Part shown: positions 7,790-15,975 of the stretch, in pieces | How the letters are laid out: the number at the start of each line of letters is the position of its first letter | Numbering within the stretch: position 1 is the first letter of the stretch | Origin: Chryseotalea sanaruensis | GTDB lineage: Bacteria; Bacteroidota; Bacteroidia; Cytophagales; Cyclobacteriaceae | DNA length: 64,000 nt | Reading direction: 5' to 3' | NCBI RefSeq assembly: GCF_003990915.1 | Contig: NZ_BHXQ01000004.1 | Coordinates: 1-64,000 of the forward strand | The notes under the pieces: generated by a model | The model's database searches: none | Seen by the model: only the letters and a program-made list of their open reading frames with translations | Told to the model about the DNA's origin: nothing | Position numbers and translations under genes: made by a program

Positions 7790-7800
7790 TAGTTGATTAT

Positions 7801-7831
7801 AAAAAAGAGACTCTATAAAAGTCTCTTTTTT
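7801..7831. terminator. Rho-independent terminator after the barrel gene
   Basis: Twelve-base arms AAAAAAGAGACT (7801-7812) and AGTCTCTTTTTT (7820-7831) are exact complements around a 7-nt loop, followed by a T-rich run. It starts 11 bp after the barrel stop codon and would work in both directions. Confidence 0.9.
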
Positions 7832-7897
7832 ATTTTAAAATATTTATTAACGAATATATTACTCAAGCGAGCCCTTATTTTTTACCTCAATTAATAT

Positions 7898-8071
7898 ATG
7901 AAAACACCTTCTTCCCCCAAAAAAATAACATGGATCATTGGTATGATCGCTGGTTTCTTAGGCATAATTGGTCACTATGTAGATGTTCAAATCTTAAGCG
8001 AACACAATTATATTTTACTACTTGTAGGATTCTTAGTGCTAGCCGCTGGAACTACTTTCCGGGACCTCTAG
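7898..8071 (+). CDS. Small two-helix membrane protein (57 aa)
   Basis: A short open frame with two hydrophobic segments: MKTPSSPKK, then ITWIIGMIAGFLGIIG, HYVDVQILSEHN and YILLLVGFLVLAAGTTF, ending RDL. The lysine-rich start followed by two membrane helices around a short polar loop is a plausible real protein. Its position between a terminator and a convergent gene leaves room for its own expression. Similar short hypothetical proteins occur in Cytophagales by my recollection. No function can be given. Confidence 0.5.
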   Translation: MKTPSSPKKITWIIGMIAGFLGIIGHYVDVQILSEHNYILLLVGFLVLAAGTTFRDL

Positions 8072-8136
8072 TCATTTTTTACACTTGCAGCGTAGTATAC
8101 TTGTGCAAAGTATTCACTGCACTGCAAAGTGTTTCT

Positions 8137-8946
8137 TTACTTCACCTTCGCCTTTCGTACAATCTTAGCAAACAATCCTGGCGTATAGCGATGCAGGTAG
8201 GCAGCTAATGTTTCTTTCCAGCCACCAACATAAATCTCCCGTTTTCTTCCTTTAATCGCTTGCACAATTTTATGTGCGACAAAGGCTGGAGTTAATCCTG
8301 CTGCATGGGTATCATCTTTCTTGTTCTGTGCAGATCCATCACCTTTTAAAGCAGTCAGGCTTAAATTAGTATTAGTCCAACCCGGACAAATCATGGTTAC
8401 GTAAATAGCAGGGTTCTCTTTCCACAACTCTGCACGAAGTGAATTGAAAAAACCTTGTAATGCATGTTTAGCAGCTGCATATGCTGTGCGATAAGGTGTG
8501 CCAATAATTCCGGTAATACTACTAACCGTTACAAAGTGGCCTTCCTTGCGTTGAATAAAATGTGGAATGAGTGCTTTAGTTAATGAAATGGTACCGAAAT
8601 AATCGATCTCCATTATTTTTCTATCAACTTCAAGTGTAGTTTCTTTTGCCAAAGCGCGTTGAGAAATGCCACCATTATTAATGAGTATATCAACATGACC
8701 GAAAATCTGTATAGCGGCTTCTGCTGATAGCTGTAACGTTGAAGCTTGCGATAAATCTAAGGGTAAGATATGGATGTTGGCTTGTGCACTTGCAGTACAG
8801 TTCGCTTTTACCCGCTCTAGTTCTTCCTTTCTGCGAGAAGATAAAATAAGTTTAGTATTGAGTGTGGCTAACTCGTATGTCAGGGCTTCTCCGATACCAG
8901 ACGATGCTCCGGTAATCCAGATAACCTTACCTTGAAGTGATGTCAT
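8137..8946 (-). CDS. Short-chain dehydrogenase/reductase (SDR)
   Basis: The 269-aa protein from ATG 8946 has the classical SDR layout: cofactor motif TGASSGIG at residues 12-19, NNGG, the catalytic serine in VSSITG, and YAAAK as the YxxxK pair. The C-terminal WKETLAAYLHRYTPGLFAKIVRK tail is like that of membrane-associated SDRs acting on lipids or sterol-like substrates. The substrate is unknown; NADP(H) use is plausible because an arginine pair follows strand 2 (LSSRRKEELER). The start is 1 nt after the stop of the preceding membrane protein gene, so it is the last gene of the leftward run that includes nth, fmt and folA. An upstream start in the same frame would overlap that gene and is rejected. 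Confidence 0.9.
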   Translation of the reverse strand: MTSLQGKVIWITGASSGIGEALTYELATLNTKLILSSRRKEELERVKANCTASAQANIHILPLDLSQASTLQLSAEAAIQIFGHVDILINNGGISQRALAKETTLEVDRKIMEIDYFGTISLTKALIPHFIQRKEGHFVTVSSITGIIGTPYRTAYAAAKHALQGFFNSLRAELWKENPAIYVTMICPGWTNTNLSLTALKGDGSAQNKKDDTHAAGLTPAFVAHKIVQAIKGRKREIYVGGWKETLAAYLHRYTPGLFAKIVRKAKVK

Positions 8947-8947
8947 G

Positions 8948-9343
8948 CTAGGCTTGAGTTGTACGTGAAAGTTTTTGATCTTCTGAAAAAATCCAGATGG
9001 CGTAAACACCAATTGCGGTACCGATAGGGAAAGAGAATAATTTTAAGCAACCGACAATCAGTGAAAGGATCAATGCCCACTTTTGTTTTGCCAGCAAACC
9101 GATTCCAGCCAATAGGGAGGGGCCGGCAAAGAAGATCATGATTAGGCCTGGTACATAGGCTACAATAGCCGTTACAAAATCAATAACCTTTTGTTCCTCA
9201 GGGTTTGCATTATCGAAAGCAAAGGAAAAAACTAACGAGAGTATAGCATTGATAAGCAGTGCACCGATTATAGTTAGTGTTCCGGATACAACATAAAGTA
9301 TACCCAATACCTTTTTGTGATTGTCTAATTTTTGCGCGTCCAT
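8948..9343 (-). CDS. Uncharacterised four-helix membrane protein
   Basis: From ATG 9343 the 131-aa protein begins MDAQKLDNHKKVLGILYVVS and has four hydrophobic segments: around 14-44 (one or two helices), 60-75, 77-93 and 95-116. It ends with a polar tail (SEDQKLSRTTQA). No catalytic residues are apparent; it resembles the small integral-membrane proteins of unknown role that are common in this phylum. Expression is coupled to its neighbours: folA ends 25 bp upstream and the SDR gene starts 1 nt after its stop. Confidence 0.65.
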   Translation of the reverse strand: MDAQKLDNHKKVLGILYVVSGTLTIIGALLINAILSLVFSFAFDNANPEEQKVIDFVTAIVAYVPGLIMIFFAGPSLLAGIGLLAKQKWALILSLIVGCLKLFSFPIGTAIGVYAIWIFSEDQKLSRTTQA

Positions 9344-9368
9344 AGTTTTTTTTCTACAAGATAAGAAA

Positions 9369-9872
9369 TTACGAAAGCCTTTTATAGAGTACAAAATCAA
9401 AAGCAAAGGCGTGTTTGGCATCGGCAGCATGGGCTACACGTGACTGTTCCTTAAATTTTGAGTGATCTACTGACGGAAAATATGTGTCACCTTCAATATT
9501 GGCATCAATTTCCGTTAAGTATAGTAAATCGGCATGCGGCAAGGCTTGTTTGTAAATTTCAGCACCACCAATCACAAACACCTCGGTTTCATGTTGTTGT
9601 TTTGCAAAAGCCAAGGCATCTTCCAGTGAATGCACTACATGACATCCTTCCGCTTTAAAGTCTTTTTGACGAGTTACTACAATGTTTGTTCTGTTAGCGA
9701 GTGGCCGATATTTGGGTGGGAGTGAGTCGTAGTTTTTTCTTCCCATTATCACGCAATGACCTTTTGTGCTTTGCATGAAAAATTTCATGTCGTCCGGTAA
9801 ATGCCAGGGCAAATCATTATCCTTTCCGATAATACGGTTTTTAGCAAGAGCAGCGATTAGGGATATTGTCAT
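9369..9872 (-). CDS. folA: Dihydrofolate reductase
   Basis: NADPH-dependent reduction of dihydrofolate to tetrahydrofolate in the cytoplasm. The 167-aa length is normal. Motifs: [30 protein letters not shown] with the catalytic acidic residue in [34 protein letters not shown] and [17 protein letters not shown]. The gene lies after fmt in a leftward run; fmt uses 10-formyl-tetrahydrofolate, so the folate link makes biochemical sense. Confidence 0.97.
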   Translation of the reverse strand: MTISLIAALAKNRIIGKDNDLPWHLPDDMKFFMQSTKGHCVIMGRKNYDSLPPKYRPLANRTNIVVTRQKDFKAEGCHVVHSLEDALAFAKQQHETEVFVIGGAEIYKQALPHADLLYLTEIDANIEGDTYFPSVDHSKFKEQSRVAHAADAKHAFAFDFVLYKRLS

Positions 9873-9886
9873 ATTTTCAAGCTACA

Positions 9887-9940
9887 AGCTACACGCTTCA
9901 GGCAAGGCTGTATTGAGCTTGAAGCCTGAAGCTTGTGGCT
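9887..9940. repeat. Imperfect hairpin between fmt and folA
   Basis: AGCTACACGCTTCAGGC (9887-9903) pairs with GCCTGAAGCTTGTGGCT (9924-9940) with two or three mismatches; the arm extends leftwards in a CAAGCTACAAGCTACA run. The right arm overlaps the fmt stop codon. No long T-run follows, so it looks more like a REP-like palindrome or a mRNA-processing/stability hairpin than a terminator. Confidence 0.55.
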
Positions 9941-10856
9941 ATATTTTGTTTCCTCTAAAAAAGTCTTTAATACTCATTCTCTTTTTGCCTTCGGGTTGCA
10001 GCTCCTCAATGCTCACCAGTCCATCAATTGTACGGAAGTATAAAAAGTTTTTATGGTCAGTTTCTATGGTACCTACGTTTTTATGCTGCATAAAACCACC
10101 ATGCTTCACACTAAAAATTTTGTACACCTTGTCGTTAATTCTTGTCCAGGCTGTCGGATAAGGACTTAAGCCACGAACAAAATTATACACTTGCTCACTG
10201 GTCTGGTTCCAGTTAATCTCGCACGTTTCTTTAAAAATTTTAGGTGCATGCTTAATCTCCACATTTTCATTTTGTGGTGTAGAAGGATAATCTCCTTTCT
10301 CAATAGCCTTTACAGTTTTAAGCACCAGTTCAGCGCCTCTATACATGAGTCGGTCGTGCAATTTACCGGCATCATCATCTGGCTTAATGGTTTCAACATC
10401 CTGAAAAATAATACTACCGGTATCAATTTCATGTTTAAGGAAGAAGGTAGTAACACCAGTCTCCTTCTCGCCATTAATAATGGCCCAATTGATAGGCGCT
10501 GCTCCACGGTATTGCGGTAACAATGAGCCGTGCAAATTAAGCGTACCAAAAGCAGGCATGTTCCAGACTACTTCTGGCAGCATGCGAAAGGCCACCACTA
10601 TTTGCAAGTTAGCGTTATAGGATTTTAAAGTTTCGAGAAATTCCGGAGCCTTTAAATTAGTGGGTTGTAAAATGGGTATGTTGTGTTTTGCAGCACAGTC
10701 TTTAACAGGGGAGCGACTGATCTTCAAGCCACGACCTTGAGGCTTGTCGGGCGCAGTTATAACGGCAACAACATTTAATTTGTGCTCGATCAAAATTTCT
10801 AAGCTGGGCACAGCAAAATCTGGAGTGCCCATGAATATAATTCTGAGTTCATTCAT
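9939..10856 (-). CDS. fmt: Methionyl-tRNA formyltransferase
   Basis: Transfers the formyl group from 10-formyl-tetrahydrofolate to initiator Met-tRNA. The 305-aa protein has the formyltransferase core: FMGTPDFAVPSLEIL at the N-terminus, ITAPDKPQGRG, the active-site stretch NLHGSLLPQYRGAAPINWAI with its Asn/His pair, and EIDTGSIIFQ. The C-terminal tRNA-binding OB-like domain starts near residue 205 (INWNQTSEQVYNFVRGLSPYPTAW). Spacing to nth upstream is 25 bp. Confidence 0.97.
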   Translation of the reverse strand: MNELRIIFMGTPDFAVPSLEILIEHKLNVVAVITAPDKPQGRGLKISRSPVKDCAAKHNIPILQPTNLKAPEFLETLKSYNANLQIVVAFRMLPEVVWNMPAFGTLNLHGSLLPQYRGAAPINWAIINGEKETGVTTFFLKHEIDTGSIIFQDVETIKPDDDAGKLHDRLMYRGAELVLKTVKAIEKGDYPSTPQNENVEIKHAPKIFKETCEINWNQTSEQVYNFVRGLSPYPTAWTRINDKVYKIFSVKHGGFMQHKNVGTIETDHKNFLYFRTIDGLVSIEELQPEGKKRMSIKDFFRGNKI

Positions 10857-10881
10857 GAGCGCAAATAAAGAATATTGCTAC

Positions 10882-11517
10882 CTAATCTCTTAATTCCTTG
10901 CGCATATATTTCTTGCAAATAGGGCAGTCTGTCCAAACATGACCACGAGCGGGACAAAATGCCCTGCCAAAATAGATTATCTGTAAGTGAACTTTGTTCC
11001 AACTGTCCTCTGGGATGAGGCGTTTTAAATCATGTTCAGTCTGTTCCACATTTTTGCCTGTTGTTAAGGCCCAACGGTAGGCGAGGCGGTGAATGTGTGT
11101 ATCTACGGGGAATGCAGGAATTCCAAACCATTGCGTCATAACCACAGAAGCTGTTTTATGACCAACAGCAGGCAAGGCTTCTAAGGCTTCGAAACTTGCT
11201 GGTACTTCACCGTTATATTGGTCAATTAGTATTTTTGAAAGACCATAAATCCCTTTCGACTTCATAGGCGACAAACCGCAAGGTTTGATGATCTCCCTGA
11301 TTTCTTCCACGCTCATCTTCACCATATCATAAGGATTATCGGCCTGTTTGAAAAGCAGGGGCGTAATCTTATTAACGCGTTCATCGGTGCACTGCGCAGA
11401 AAGTAAAACAGCAATCAGTAATGTATAGGCATCTTTATGATGAAGCGGAACCTCTACTGTAGGATAATGCTTATCAAGAATGGCCAGTATATCCGCTACT
11501 TTTTCTGCTTTTGTCAT
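10882..11517 (-). CDS. nth: Endonuclease III
   Basis: DNA glycosylase/AP lyase that removes oxidised pyrimidines. The 211-aa length is typical. The helix-hairpin-helix with the catalytic lysine reads LPAVGHKTASVV, and the catalytic aspartate is in FPVDTHIHRLAYRW. The C-terminal iron-sulfur region is unusual: only three cysteines are visible (C188, C198, C201, spaced C-x9-C-x2-C) and no fourth follows, whereas the classical pattern is C-x6-C-x2-C-x5-C. The cluster may be absent or differently liganded. It is in the leftward run with fmt and folA, 33 bp after the namZ-like gene. Confidence 0.93.
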   Translation of the reverse strand: MTKAEKVADILAILDKHYPTVEVPLHHKDAYTLLIAVLLSAQCTDERVNKITPLLFKQADNPYDMVKMSVEEIREIIKPCGLSPMKSKGIYGLSKILIDQYNGEVPASFEALEALPAVGHKTASVVMTQWFGIPAFPVDTHIHRLAYRWALTTGKNVEQTEHDLKRLIPEDSWNKVHLQIIYFGRAFCPARGHVWTDCPICKKYMRKELRD

Positions 11518-11550
11518 AGTTAGTGAAAGAACAACCTGGAGGGGCTGAGG

Positions 11551-12729
11551 TTACTGGTAGAGCAAATATTTCGCACGAATATCCATGAAGTTTTTCAAGT
11601 CAGCTTCCCATGTTTTTCTGATGGCCTCTTCAGTCATACCGTTTTTAATTTGCTCGCGTAGCGCACTGGTGCCGACAAGTTTTTCAAAGTAAGGGATGAA
11701 GAACTTTTCCTGATCAGGATACAGCCGGTAGAGTTGAATGAGGTAGGATAAGTCGAGTTGTTTTTTTACTGCAACTTTTTGTAAATCCAAACCATAGCAC
11801 ATTTTGTTTTCGAACGGAGGATTTTTAGACATGCCCTCTATGCTGATCGGTGTAAAAGAGAAAGACATATTTTTTAAATTGGGATGTCCTAATACTTCAA
11901 AAGGCATCTGGGTACCTCTACCAACACTGATTACAGTGCCTTCAAATAAACAAGTAGAAGGGTATAATCTTATAGCATGGTCGTTGGGTAAGTTTGGTGA
12001 GGGCTTATTCGGCAACGAATAAGCATCGCTATGCTTCCAATGCTTTAGCTTAATTACTTCGAGCGCACATTTACGTTTTATCCAACCTTGGCCGTTAATC
12101 ATGCTGGCATATTCACCGATAGTCATACCGTGAACAACAGGAATTGGATGCATGCCAACAAAAGACTGATGTTCTGCCTGCAGGAGCGGGCCATCTACAT
12201 AATCACCATTAGGATTTGGGCGGTCGAGTACAATTACCTGCTTGCCATTTTCAGCACAAGCCTCCATTACATAATGTAAGGTGCTGATGTAAGTAAAAAA
12301 ACGAACACCTACATCCTGAATATCAAAAACCACTATGTCCACATCACTTAATTGTTCATTGGTTGGTTTTTTATTGTTGCCGTAGAGCGATACAATTGGT
12401 AAACCTGTTTTGCTATCGGCTCCGTCTTTTACGGTTTCACCGGCATCCGCCTTGCCCCTGAAGCCATGTTCGGGTGCCATTATCTTTTTTATGTTGATAC
12501 CGCTTTTCAAAAGTGTATCAACCAAATGGGTGCTCCCAACCATAGCGGTATGGTTAACCACCATGGCAATAGGCTTATTCTGTAGTAAGGGTATGAGCAG
12601 GTCAAGCTGTTCTGCGCCCACTTTTACACTTTCGGCTTTTTGTTCAACTTCGTTACTTTCTGCTGAAGTATGAGAGGCTTTATTACTACAAGCTACAATC
12701 AAAAAGAGCACACTTAAAAATCGTATCAT
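11551..12729 (-). CDS. DUF1343/NamZ-like exo-beta-N-acetylmuramidase lipoprotein
   Basis: The 392-aa protein starts with a lipoprotein signal (MIRFLSVLFLIVAC followed by SNK). The body has the DUF1343 signature: MVVNHTAM, IMAPEHGFRGKADAGE, PIVSLYGNN, VVFDIQDVGVRFFTYISTLHYVMEAC, VLDRPNPNGDYVDGP and RLYPSTCLFEGTVISVGRGTQMPFEVLG. The characterised member, Bacillus subtilis NamZ, is an exo-acting beta-N-acetylmuramidase in peptidoglycan recycling, so a role in clearing muropeptides at the cell envelope is inferred. It is the first gene of the leftward run ending in the SDR gene and is divergent from the LolC/E-like gene across 43 bp. Confidence 0.88.
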   Translation of the reverse strand: MIRFLSVLFLIVACSNKASHTSAESNEVEQKAESVKVGAEQLDLLIPLLQNKPIAMVVNHTAMVGSTHLVDTLLKSGINIKKIMAPEHGFRGKADAGETVKDGADSKTGLPIVSLYGNNKKPTNEQLSDVDIVVFDIQDVGVRFFTYISTLHYVMEACAENGKQVIVLDRPNPNGDYVDGPLLQAEHQSFVGMHPIPVVHGMTIGEYASMINGQGWIKRKCALEVIKLKHWKHSDAYSLPNKPSPNLPNDHAIRLYPSTCLFEGTVISVGRGTQMPFEVLGHPNLKNMSFSFTPISIEGMSKNPPFENKMCYGLDLQKVAVKKQLDLSYLIQLYRLYPDQEKFFIPYFEKLVGTSALREQIKNGMTEEAIRKTWEADLKNFMDIRAKYLLYQ

Positions 12730-12772
12730 TCAAATAATGTATTTTGCAAGCAATCAAAATTAACAATAGTCT

Positions 12773-13993
12773 TTGAACCTCGCATATTTCATAGCAAAAC
12801 GCATAAGCCAACAACAAAAAGCAGGCTTTTCGGCAACCATTCACAAGATTGCCATTGTTAGCATTTGTCTGGGTTTGGCGGCCGCTATTGTTTCCTTTCT
12901 GATTATGCACGGTTTTCAGGAGGCAGTGAAGAAGAAAATGTACAGTTTCAGCGGCCACCTTGTTGTTAATGCGCTGTCCTATAATAATTCCCTGGAAGAA
13001 ACGCCCTTTAGTTTCAACATTCCTTTATATAACGACCCAACTCAGTTTGAAGGTGTGCAACAAGTGCAGGAGTATGCCCATAAAACAGGCTTGTTAAAAA
13101 CAGAAGAAGAGATTTTAGGTGTTGTGGTGAAGGGGGTGAGTAAGCGTTTTGACACACTGGCTTTTGATGAGACGATGGTGGAAGGTCGTTTCATACATTT
13201 TCCGGATTCGTCAATAGCGAATGAAGTGGTGATCAGTCGTGTAATTGCCAACAAAATGAAATTAAAAACGGGCGATGATCTCATAGTACATTTCTTTCAG
13301 AATCCGCCACGCTTTCGCAAGCTGCGCATCACAGGTATTTATGAAACCAATTTATCAGAATACTTTGATGGTAAGATGATCATCAGCGATCTGCGTATGG
13401 TGCAGCGCTTAAACGATTGGGGCGATAGTTTAGCTGGAGGACTTGAGGTGTATTTAAGGGATGTTTCGCAGACCGATGTAATCGGGCAGAACATTCACGA
13501 TGCTATTGACTACGATCTTCAGGTGACGAGTACAGCATTTAAGTACCAACAGGTGTTTCAGTGGCTTGACTTAATTAACCGACAGGTTAATATTTTATTA
13601 GTAATCATATTAACAGTAATCTGTATTAACATGATTTCTATTGTATTGATTTTAGTAATGGAGCGGACGCAAATGATTGGTATGCTTAAGGCAATGGGCG
13701 CAACGAATAAACTCATTAGAAATATTTTTGTAAGTAATGGGGTTAATCTTGTATTACGCGGGCTTTTTTGGGGCAATGTGCTTGCGCTTGGTCTTTGTTA
13801 TATTCAGTATCAGTTCAAGATAATTCCTTTAAACGCCCACGACTATTACATTGCTTATGTGCCTATTGCATGGCATTGGGATGTGATCTTGTTGCTTAAC
13901 TTGTTGATGTTTATTGTAGTTTCGGTTGTACTCTTACTGCCAACTGCGGTAATTGCACGTATTAATCCTATTAAGGCGATAAAGTTTGATTAA
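12773..13993 (+). CDS. LolC/LolE-like ABC transporter permease
   Basis: The 406-aa FtsX/MacB-type permease has one N-terminal helix (about 24-45), a large periplasmic domain (roughly 46-265), and three C-terminal helices (about 270-295, 320-345, 365-395) with ERTQMIGMLKAMGAT in the cytoplasmic coupling loop. This is the layout of the lipoprotein-releasing LolC/LolE permeases that move lipoproteins from the inner membrane to LolA. The likely start is TTG at 12773, because the conserved NLAYFIAKRI begins there and no ATG is near. No ATPase gene is adjacent; LolD must be elsewhere. Confidence 0.87.
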   Translation: MNLAYFIAKRISQQQKAGFSATIHKIAIVSICLGLAAAIVSFLIMHGFQEAVKKKMYSFSGHLVVNALSYNNSLEETPFSFNIPLYNDPTQFEGVQQVQEYAHKTGLLKTEEEILGVVVKGVSKRFDTLAFDETMVEGRFIHFPDSSIANEVVISRVIANKMKLKTGDDLIVHFFQNPPRFRKLRITGIYETNLSEYFDGKMIISDLRMVQRLNDWGDSLAGGLEVYLRDVSQTDVIGQNIHDAIDYDLQVTSTAFKYQQVFQWLDLINRQVNILLVIILTVICINMISIVLILVMERTQMIGMLKAMGATNKLIRNIFVSNGVNLVLRGLFWGNVLALGLCYIQYQFKIIPLNAHDYYIAYVPIAWHWDVILLLNLLMFIVVSVVLLLPTAVIARINPIKAIKFD

Positions 13994-14248
13994 TACTAAT
14001 GCAAAACGCTTTCCAATCAACTCGTCAAAGACATGGACTAGCGGATTGTACATTGTCAATTGTCCATTAACAATTAATTTGTGGGAATATATTTCTTTCC
14101 AATCAGCGTCTTCGCAGAGACGCTGATTTACCTAACTCCTCGTCCCCTACGGGAGACGAGGAGTGGGCATGAATTTGTAGTATAATTCAAGTAGCTCAGA
14201 TACTTGATTAATCAAGATTTTTATGCGTGGTCAATTGACCATTGACAA
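13994..14248. repeat. Convergent intergenic region with hairpins and a copied gene 3' end
   Basis: Between the two convergent genes lie a 43-bp segment (14055-14097) that matches 14230-14272 at 41 of 43 positions, two strong hairpins, and a 14-bp perfect palindrome CTTGATTAATCAAG (14203-14216). The hairpins are AATCAGCGTCT/AGACGCTGATT (14101-14128, 11 bp) and ACTCCTCGTC/GACGAGGAGT (14135-14164, 10 bp plus an inner CCC/GGG). The second copy of the 43-bp segment includes the last codons of the glycosyltransferase gene. The hairpins may terminate transcription from both sides. Confidence 0.75.
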
Positions 14249-14992
14249 TTAATTTGTGGGAATATATTTCTTGAACCAACTGCTAATAGTCATTTGCAGT
14301 ACACCAAAGAAAGCCTCTTTAAAAATACCAGCCGACATCTTTGATTCTCCTCTTACACGCTCAGTAAATACAATGGGTACTTCTTGTAATTTGAAACCGT
14401 ATTTCCAGGTAATGAATTTCATTTCAATCTGAAAAGCATAACCCACAAACTTAATTTTATCTAAAGGAATTGTTTCTAATACCTTGGTTTTATAACAAAC
14501 GAAGCCTGCAGTAGTATCCGCTATAGGCATACCCGTAATCAGGCGAACATACATACTGGCAAAATACGATAGCAGCACCCTGCCCATTGGCCAGTTCACT
14601 ACATTTACCCCTGTTGCATAACGCGAACCGATAGATAAATCTGCACCAGTGGCACATGCGTTGTAAAGCTGAACTAAATCTTTGGGGTCGTGCGAGAAGT
14701 CTGCATCCATCTCCAACACATATTCATAGCCTTTTTCGATGGCATAATGAAAACCGGTAATATAGGCAGTGCCTAAACCTTGCTTGCCTGGTCTTTTTAA
14801 AAGTTGGAGTCTCGGGCTTTCGCTATTATACTTTGCTTGTAAGTCTTCAACAATTTGTGCTGTGCCATCTGGCGAATTGTCGTCAACAATTAAAACGTCA
14901 AAAGCTTTAGGTTGTGCAAAGACAGCCTCAATAATGGCCTGAACGTTATCACGCTCTTTATAAGTGGGTATTATGACAAGAGAATCGTTCAC
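14249..14992 (-). CDS. Polyprenol-phosphate mannosyltransferase-like (DPM1-like) glycosyltransferase
   Basis: GT2-family enzyme of 247 aa. It opens with LVIIPTYKERDNVQAII, then VDDNSPDGTA, QGLGTAYITGFHYAIEKG and the nucleotide/metal motif EMDADFSHDP. The central SIGSRY, NWPMGRVLLSYFASMYVRL and ADTTAGFVCYK blocks are those of dolichol/polyprenol-phosphate mannose synthases lacking C-terminal membrane helices. It probably loads a sugar from a nucleotide donor onto a lipid phosphate for cell-surface glycosylation. The donor sugar is not certain. The last eight codons are part of a repeated segment (see 13994-14248). Confidence 0.9.
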   Translation of the reverse strand: MNDSLVIIPTYKERDNVQAIIEAVFAQPKAFDVLIVDDNSPDGTAQIVEDLQAKYNSESPRLQLLKRPGKQGLGTAYITGFHYAIEKGYEYVLEMDADFSHDPKDLVQLYNACATGADLSIGSRYATGVNVVNWPMGRVLLSYFASMYVRLITGMPIADTTAGFVCYKTKVLETIPLDKIKFVGYAFQIEMKFITWKYGFKLQEVPIVFTERVRGESKMSAGIFKEAFFGVLQMTISSWFKKYIPTN

Positions 14993-15113
14993 GTATAGTT
15001 ATCAGCTTAAACAAAACTACTAAAAGTATGGAGGTGGACAACGCTTTTACTGAGGCACAGCCGGCATCTCGGATAAAAGGTTAAAATTCAATGTTAAATG
15101 AATAGTTAAACAC

Positions 15114-15854
15114 CTATTTAAGGGGACATAGTTTCAAAAAAATTGGAAATTGAACAGTTTTTAACTCTCCATGCTTCCAGAACTGTGATAATTCTATCCC
15201 AAAATCTATTAGCGGATCAAAACCATTTTCATTTATAAATTTTTGAGTGGCTGACCATGAGCGCAGGTAGCCTATGTAATGCTCCATTGTCCAGCTGAGT
15301 TGTAAAGTAAAGTGTTGCTGATCAATGGCCGCAAAGGGAAAATGGAAAGATGCATATTCGTTTTCGATATGCCTTCGCGCCTGATCCCAGTATCTACCTA
15401 CAGTTCCCTCATAATAACTATAAAAGAGCTTGTCAATTTCTTTGTCAACACTAATGATAGCGTAACCCCAAACAGCGAGATATGCATCGGGCTTACCAAC
15501 ACGCTTGACCTCCTTAAAAAAGGCGGCCTGATCAAACCAGTGCAAAGCCTGACCTACAGTAATCAGATCAAAAGACTGGTCAGGAAAATTTGTTTGCTCG
15601 GCCGGACAAAGGGTGTAATGAATATTATTTGCCTTAACTGCATTGTCCAGCTGCTGTTGGCTAATATCCGTTGCTTCAACATTTATAAAATGTTTGGCAA
15701 GTTCATGAGCGACCTGACCATTACCTGTAGCACAGTCCCAGGCTTTGTCGAAGTGCTTTACCCGTTTAAATAGATAAGCATAAAGGTCTGCAGGGTATTG
15801 TGGTCTGAAGTTGGCGTAGGTGCTAGCCTGTTGGGAAAAGTAGTCTTTTGCCAT
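15114..15854 (-). CDS. Class I SAM-dependent methyltransferase
   Basis: A 246-aa protein with the Methyltransf_11 core: motif I WDCATGNGQVAHELA, post-I VEATDISQQQL, motif II FDLITVGQALHWFDQAAFFKEVKRVGKP. The start MAKDYFSQQASTYANFRPQYP is typical of a widespread family of unknown substrate specificity (trans-aconitate methyltransferase-like). It is a single gene, with 121 bp behind it and 121 bp to the divergent bestrophin-like gene. Confidence 0.88.
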   Translation of the reverse strand: MAKDYFSQQASTYANFRPQYPADLYAYLFKRVKHFDKAWDCATGNGQVAHELAKHFINVEATDISQQQLDNAVKANNIHYTLCPAEQTNFPDQSFDLITVGQALHWFDQAAFFKEVKRVGKPDAYLAVWGYAIISVDKEIDKLFYSYYEGTVGRYWDQARRHIENEYASFHFPFAAIDQQHFTLQLSWTMEHYIGYLRSWSATQKFINENGFDPLIDFGIELSQFWKHGELKTVQFPIFLKLCPLK

Positions 15855-15975
15855 GTGTTTACTTAAAAATGACCAAAATTCTTGTATTTAATAGATAACT
15901 CAGCGTATGTCCTATACGATTTTCCTTTACCATTGTTAACAATTTATTAATATTGGGCAGTTTTCTAAGCCTCCT

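Noticed and set aside
7930..8208. 92-aa frame after the barrel gene
   Set aside because: It runs in another frame over the better 57-aa two-helix frame (7898-8071) and into the SDR gene end, with no domain.
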